A DNA stretch of 64,000 bases from Gemmatimonadota bacterium (GTDB lineage Bacteria > Gemmatimonadota > Gemmatimonadetes > Longimicrobiales > Gaopeijiaceae): the NCBI GenBank assembly GCA_022571515.1, contig JACZXQ010000004.1, positions 1 through 64,000 of the forward strand. The letters are read 5' to 3'. Each line of letters begins with the position of its first letter. Position 1 is the first letter of the stretch. Shown in pieces: positions 60,690 through 64,000 of this stretch. The position numbers and the translations under genes were made by a program. The notes below the pieces were generated by a model, which did not search any database, was not told where the DNA came from, and was given only the letters and a program-made list of their open reading frames with translations.

Positions 60690-61297
60690 TGCGCCGGAAC
60701 ATCCTCCGTTTGCTGGTCCAAGGCCGCCTGTAGCACAGCGTCGAGCCGTTCCAGGCGGTCACCCTCATGGCGCAACTCCAACAGCGATTGCTGCCAGACG
60801 GGGTCGATCTGGATCGCGGGAGCAAGTTGGAAAGCGAGCTCGCGGTTCACATCGAACGGAGGGCACTCACCGCACGCGCCCGAGAGACATTTCACCAAGC
60901 CATTGAAGCGCTGCAGCGTATCGTAGCGCCTACCCATCAGGGCGTCGCGCTCGGGGGTCCTCTCATCTTCGTAGACCTCCACCAAAGCCTCGTGGTAGGG
61001 CGTTTCGGATTCGATGCCGTCCACGATCGTGAACCGCGAATTCCCACGCACGAGGATGAGCGAGCCACCGTTGGAAAGCGGTCGAGTCTTCTCGATCACG
61101 ACCAACGTGCCCACACCACCTTCTTGGATGTGGAAGTCATCCGAGCGATCCGGATCCTGGAAGATGATCCCGAAGCGCTCGTCCGAGTCGAACGCGTCCT
61201 TCATCAAGCGGCGATAGCGCGGCTCGAATACGTGTAAGGACGTGACGGCTCCCGGGAAGAGCACTATCGGAAGGGGGAACAGAGGTAAGCGCCGCAT
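60686..61297 (-). CDS. Stand-alone LON substrate-binding-domain protein
   Basis: The 203-residue protein matches the N-terminal domain of Lon protease (LPLFPLPIVLFPGAVTSLHVFEPRYRRLM; FGIIFQDP; GTLVVIEKTRPL) and a helical C-terminal part with a CxxxC pair (LSGACGECPP). It lacks the AAA+ ATPase and protease. Such short proteins are widespread with unknown function. ATG at 61297 (MRRLPLFPLP) is preferred to one three codons earlier. Confidence 0.88.
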   Translation of the reverse strand: MRRLPLFPLPIVLFPGAVTSLHVFEPRYRRLMKDAFDSDERFGIIFQDPDRSDDFHIQEGGVGTLVVIEKTRPLSNGGSLILVRGNSRFTIVDGIESETPYHEALVEVYEDERTPERDALMGRRYDTLQRFNGLVKCLSGACGECPPFDVNRELAFQLAPAIQIDPVWQQSLLELRHEGDRLERLDAVLQAALDQQTEDVPAH

Positions 61298-61348
61298 GCT
61301 TCGCACATACCCCCACCGCCCCGCCTGGTTTCGCGCGTTACCGGACCC

Positions 61349-62740
61349 TCAACCCGGCGAGGATAGGGCAGCCTCCTCATCGTCCAATGTCAGCCGCCGG
61401 AGGTCCTGCCCGAAACGCACTCTTACTCTGACGAGCAGGAAGAGGGCCACGGCACCGAGGCCTGCGGCGAGCCCCCACCACAGTCCGACCGCGCCCCAGT
61501 CACGTCCGAACCCGAGCCAGAAGCCGATCGGGAGGCCGATCAGCCAGAAGCCGAGCAGGCCGACAAGCATGGGCGCCAGCGTATCGCCCACGCCCCGAAG
61601 GACCCCCGTTGCAACCACCTGGAGGCCGTCCACCACTTGGAAGACGCCCGCCACGGGGATGAGAAGTGCCGCCAGCGCTATGACCTCCGGGTCGTCGGTG
61701 TAGATGCGAGCCAGCGTCTCGGGAACCGTCAGGAACACCACCGCGGTCACAGACATCACACCGGCTGCCAACAGCAGGCCGGCCCCGGCAGATCGGCGGG
61801 CGCGACCCGGATCGCCCGCCCCCACGGCCTGGCCGACCAGCACAGAGGAGGCCTGCGTGACACCGACCGAGAACATGAAGGTGAGGGCAGCCATGTTGAG
61901 CGCCACCTGATGGCTGGCGACAGCGATCGTTCCGATCCAGCCCATGAACAGGGCCGTCATCCCAAACACGCCGAACTCCAGGAACATGTGCATGCCGATG
62001 GGTGCGCCCAGTTTGAGCATGCGGAGGATTGGCACGGCCTCGAAGACCCTCTGGCGCACCGGCCAGATGTAGCGACGTAAAATCGGCCATGCGAAAACCA
62101 AGAGTCCAACGGCCATGAGCCAGCGGCTCACCGTGGTTGCCCATCCCGTGCCCACGGCGCCCATCTCCGGAAATCCCAGGTGCCCGTATATCAGCACCCA
62201 GTTGAGGAAGGCATTGGCCACATTCGTCACCAAGATGGTCCAAAAGATCGGGGCGACCCGACCCATGGCCTGAAGACTCTGCCGCAGCACGATGAAGGCG
62301 TAGAACGGAAACACGCCGGGGATGGACACCAGAGCGTATCCGGCGGCCACGGGAATCACCTCCGGGGGTTGCTGGAAAACCGTGAGGACGGCGCGGACTG
62401 GAAGAAGGAGCGCCGCAGCCATTACGCCGAGGCCGAGGGCCAACGCAAAGCCTCGCTGAATGGCCTTCGCCGCAGCCTCCATGTCGCCAGCGCCGTAGGC
62501 CTGAGACACCGTCGGGTCGAGCACGAACAGCGTGCCCATGCCGAAGACGGCTGCGGTGAAGAAATACATGTTCCCCAAGGCCACCGCAGCCAGGTCGGTC
62601 ACGGAATAGTGGCCCACCATGATGGTGTCGACCACGCCCATGAACATCAGACCCACCTGAACGGTCGCGACCGGCAAGGCGAGCTTGACCATGGTCGCGA
62701 GATCCGCGCGGCCTGGGATCATCTGTCGGACGACGTGCAT
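61349..62740 (-). CDS. MATE-family multidrug/toxin extrusion transporter
   Basis: The 463-residue protein has about twelve hydrophobic helices and the MATE pattern: LALPVATVQVGLMFMGVVDTIMVGHYS, then GTLFVLDPTVSQAYGAGD, and in the second half TQASSVLVGQAVGAGDP. It exports cationic drugs in exchange for Na+ or H+. It lies downstream of the ECF-sigma-like gene and before the LON gene, all on the minus strand, without tight overlap. Confidence 0.93.
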   Translation of the reverse strand: MHVVRQMIPGRADLATMVKLALPVATVQVGLMFMGVVDTIMVGHYSVTDLAAVALGNMYFFTAAVFGMGTLFVLDPTVSQAYGAGDMEAAAKAIQRGFALALGLGVMAAALLLPVRAVLTVFQQPPEVIPVAAGYALVSIPGVFPFYAFIVLRQSLQAMGRVAPIFWTILVTNVANAFLNWVLIYGHLGFPEMGAVGTGWATTVSRWLMAVGLLVFAWPILRRYIWPVRQRVFEAVPILRMLKLGAPIGMHMFLEFGVFGMTALFMGWIGTIAVASHQVALNMAALTFMFSVGVTQASSVLVGQAVGAGDPGRARRSAGAGLLLAAGVMSVTAVVFLTVPETLARIYTDDPEVIALAALLIPVAGVFQVVDGLQVVATGVLRGVGDTLAPMLVGLLGFWLIGLPIGFWLGFGRDWGAVGLWWGLAAGLGAVALFLLVRVRVRFGQDLRRLTLDDEEAALSSPG

Positions 62741-62860
62741 GGGCGAAGGCGTGGTGTGTGGGAGTGAACCGGGTCCGACAGAATAACACTTTAGGAGAGT
62801 GGGCTGGAGGTGCGGCGGCTGCTCTTGTGGCCCTGGGCGTCATCGACATGAACGCGAAAT

Positions 62861-62886
62861 CCCCCGGGGCCGGAAAACCCCGAGGG
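62861..62886 (-). terminator. Terminator-like hairpin after the ECF-sigma-like gene
   Basis: On the minus strand CCCTCGGGG and CCCCGGGGG (62886-62878 with 62869-62861) form a 9-bp stem with one G-U pair and an 8-nt loop. It is followed by GATTTCG, a short T-run, so termination strength is uncertain. Confidence 0.6.
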
Positions 62887-62908
62887 ATGCGTGCTTCGTC
62901 GTGACCGC

Positions 62909-63529
62909 CTAGAAGATCTCGGCCGTGACGATCAGGATGAGGGCGCCGTCATCCATGATCTCGTTGTTGACTAGCCGTGTATTGCGACCGGTCCCCAACA
63001 CCACCGTCTGGCCCGCGTGTAAATTGACCGCCGTCTCCAGCACCCGCTCGGCCAGAGCTCGGCAGGCGCCGCAAACCTCGAGGTGCTCGGCCAGGTCGCC
63101 GGTCACCTCACAGCTCAGTTCGGCCTGGTCGGCGGCGATCCGATCTGCCGGTCCCTTTTCCGTGGCCTCCGTCATCTCTGACTTCACTCCAGATGCCTCG
63201 TAGCGATCCATCGCGCGTCTCCTGGACTCCCGCTTTCGGAACAGCTCTCCAACCGCGTTGCTCGTAATGCGGTAGAGCCAGGATTCGAAGCCCGCGTCAC
63301 CCCGAAACGATCGGAGCTTGCGATGGACCAGGATGAGGACCCGCTGCGTCACGTCGTCGGCGTCGTCGGGATCACCCGTGCCGATCAGCGCCCAGCGATG
63401 GATCCGTCGAAAGTGGAGCTTGATGAGCCGCTCGAAAGCCCGCCGGTCGCCGGTTTGCGCGTTGCGAACCAGCTCGTTGGCCAGGTTCAAGTACTCGGCT
63501 TCTTCGCTCACTGTCTCTCCGGTTTCCAC
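62909..63529 (-). CDS. ECF sigma-like protein with region 2 but no region 4
   Basis: Residues about 10-105 are a sigma-70 region 2 (ELVRNAQTGDRRAFERL, DADDVTQRVLILVHRKL, GFESWLYRITSNAVGELFRKR). The expected region 4 helix-turn-helix is missing. Instead come an acidic linker and a short zinc-type motif HLEVCGACRALA, as in anti-sigma zf-HC2 domains but lacking their usual spacing, then a beta-type tail LHAGQTVVLGTGR / GALILIVTAEI reminiscent of secretin ends. It may be an evolved chimera or a deletion product of a sigma/anti-sigma pair. Start is at 63529 (206 residues). Confidence 0.7.
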   Translation of the reverse strand: METGETVSEEAEYLNLANELVRNAQTGDRRAFERLIKLHFRRIHRWALIGTGDPDDADDVTQRVLILVHRKLRSFRGDAGFESWLYRITSNAVGELFRKRESRRRAMDRYEASGVKSEMTEATEKGPADRIAADQAELSCEVTGDLAEHLEVCGACRALAERVLETAVNLHAGQTVVLGTGRNTRLVNNEIMDDGALILIVTAEIF

Positions 63530-63568
63530 CCCGAATCGTGTGAGAGATGCAGGTGGGAGAGGAAGCGT

Positions 63569-63880
63569 TTACGTGGGCGCGTCAGCCTCGCTGTCGGCAG
63601 CCTTATAGTCAACCGCGTCGGTGGAGTCTCGCTCGGCTATGAGCCGTTGGGCCCGGTCGCGCCGGATTTCCGCGAGAAGCTCGTCTTCATCATCGGCCAA
63701 CTCGCGACGGGGGGGTCGAGCGGGAATGACCATGGCGATGCACAGGGTCATGGGAAAGCCAGTCCAGAACGACAGCAGCCGGCCGAAGCCGAACTTCCCG
63801 GAGCTGCGATAACTCGCGTACATCATGCTGGCCAAGATCGATACGACCGACCCGACCTGAATGCCAATGTGGATGTCCAT
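63569..63880 (-). CDS. Small membrane protein of unknown function
   Basis: The 103-residue protein has two hydrophobic segments (IGIQVGSVVSILASMMYASY; LLSFWTGFPMTLCIAMVIPA) and a charged, probably cytoplasmic C-terminus (ELADDEDELLAEIRRDRAQRL). ATG at 63880 is 11 bp after the stop of the DUF1272 fragment, so the two are likely cotranscribed. The frame extends to the right edge but would overlap DUF1272. Confidence 0.55.
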   Translation of the reverse strand: MDIHIGIQVGSVVSILASMMYASYRSSGKFGFGRLLSFWTGFPMTLCIAMVIPARPPRRELADDEDELLAEIRRDRAQRLIAERDSTDAVDYKAADSEADAPT

Positions 63881-63891
63881 GCCGGAATCGC

Positions 63892-64000
63892 TTACCCCTT
63901 CGACCTCCGCGGCCGCACCACCAGTTCGCCACCACAATTGGGGCAGGTCTCCGCCATGTCTTCGGCGCAACTCGTGCAAAAGGTGCATTCGTAACTGCAT
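63892..64000 (-). CDS. DUF1272 zinc-ribbon protein, 3' end (partial at right edge)
   Basis: The last 35 codons read CSYECTFCTSCAE, then CPNCGGELVVRP, ending at TAA 63894-63892. The paired Cys motifs and the GGELV(V/R)RPRR ending match the DUF1272 family of short zinc-ribbon proteins of unknown role. The 5' part lies beyond the window. Confidence 0.8.
   Translation of the reverse strand, partial: CSYECTFCTSCAEDMAETCPNCGGELVVRPRRSKG

Noticed and set aside
61500-62849. Minus-strand open frame of 449 codons in a second frame
   Set aside because: It overlaps the MATE transporter on the same strand; the Arg/Gly/His-rich product lacks membrane helices.

Overview
The window is a GC-rich bacterial chromosome segment with housekeeping genes only: no rRNA, CRISPR array, prophage or intact insertion sequence was seen. 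A TolC-type outer membrane protein, a porin-like gene, another predicted beta-barrel and several signal-peptide proteins point to a Gram-negative (diderm) cell. BshA suggests bacillithiol, and a CIRCE box precedes groESL. The order thrS-infC-rpmI-rplT-pheS-pheT-zapA-rny-folD-xseA-xseB-polyprenyl synthase-dxs-nadK-recN, with abundant ECF sigma/HEAT remnants and M61/M16 peptidases, fits Gemmatimonadota best. That placement is inference from gene content, not from a search.

Layout. 1-5.2 kb (+): tail of an unknown gene, a MerR regulator, a membrane patatin-like lipase, tRNA-Cys and tRNA-Gly (-), and a predicted beta-barrel protein. 5.2-23 kb (-): a long co-directional run for translation, cell division (ZapA and a coiled-coil partner), RNA decay (RNase Y), folate, exonuclease VII, isoprenoid precursors, NAD kinase and RecN, interrupted by one MITE-like element. 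23-25.3 kb (-): groES-groEL under CIRCE. 25.4-28.3 kb (+): a PAS/GGDEF/EAL protein. 28.3-38.8 kb (-): secD-secF-tatD-mutL-miaA-bshA-uppP-nadC-birA-coaX. 38.9-44.5 kb (-): a frameshifted porin, a PilB/GspE ATPase fused to a receiver domain, a degenerate receiver-GGDEF protein and a decayed ECF-sigma/HEAT locus. 44.6-45.7 kb (+): a GH26-like lipoprotein. 45.8-53.3 kb (-): a TolC-HlyD-ABC-ABC operon followed by a sigma-54-type regulator and a histidine kinase. 53.7-64 kb: DCC protein, M61 protease, murB, a second MITE-like element, an esterase, an M16-like membrane protease, a LON-domain protein, a MATE transporter, an unusual ECF-sigma-like protein, a small membrane protein and a DUF1272 zinc-ribbon fragment.

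Genes are tightly packed. At least a dozen adjacent pairs overlap as ATGA, GTGA, TTGA or TGATG, and this was used to choose many starts. The most interesting structures are: (i) two different TA-flanked, inverted-repeat-bounded, non-coding elements plus a solo terminal repeat, sitting at CTAG sites where TAG stop codons lie; (ii) an ECF sigma promoter and N-terminus joined out of frame to the end of a HEAT-repeat gene, suggesting loss of a whole sigma/anti-sigma operon; (iii) a cyclic-di-GMP protein whose EAL domain has Lys in place of the catalytic Glu; (iv) a secretion ATPase-receiver fusion paired with a pseudo-receiver diguanylate cyclase; and (v) an efflux-type operon with two ABC ATPases but no permease.
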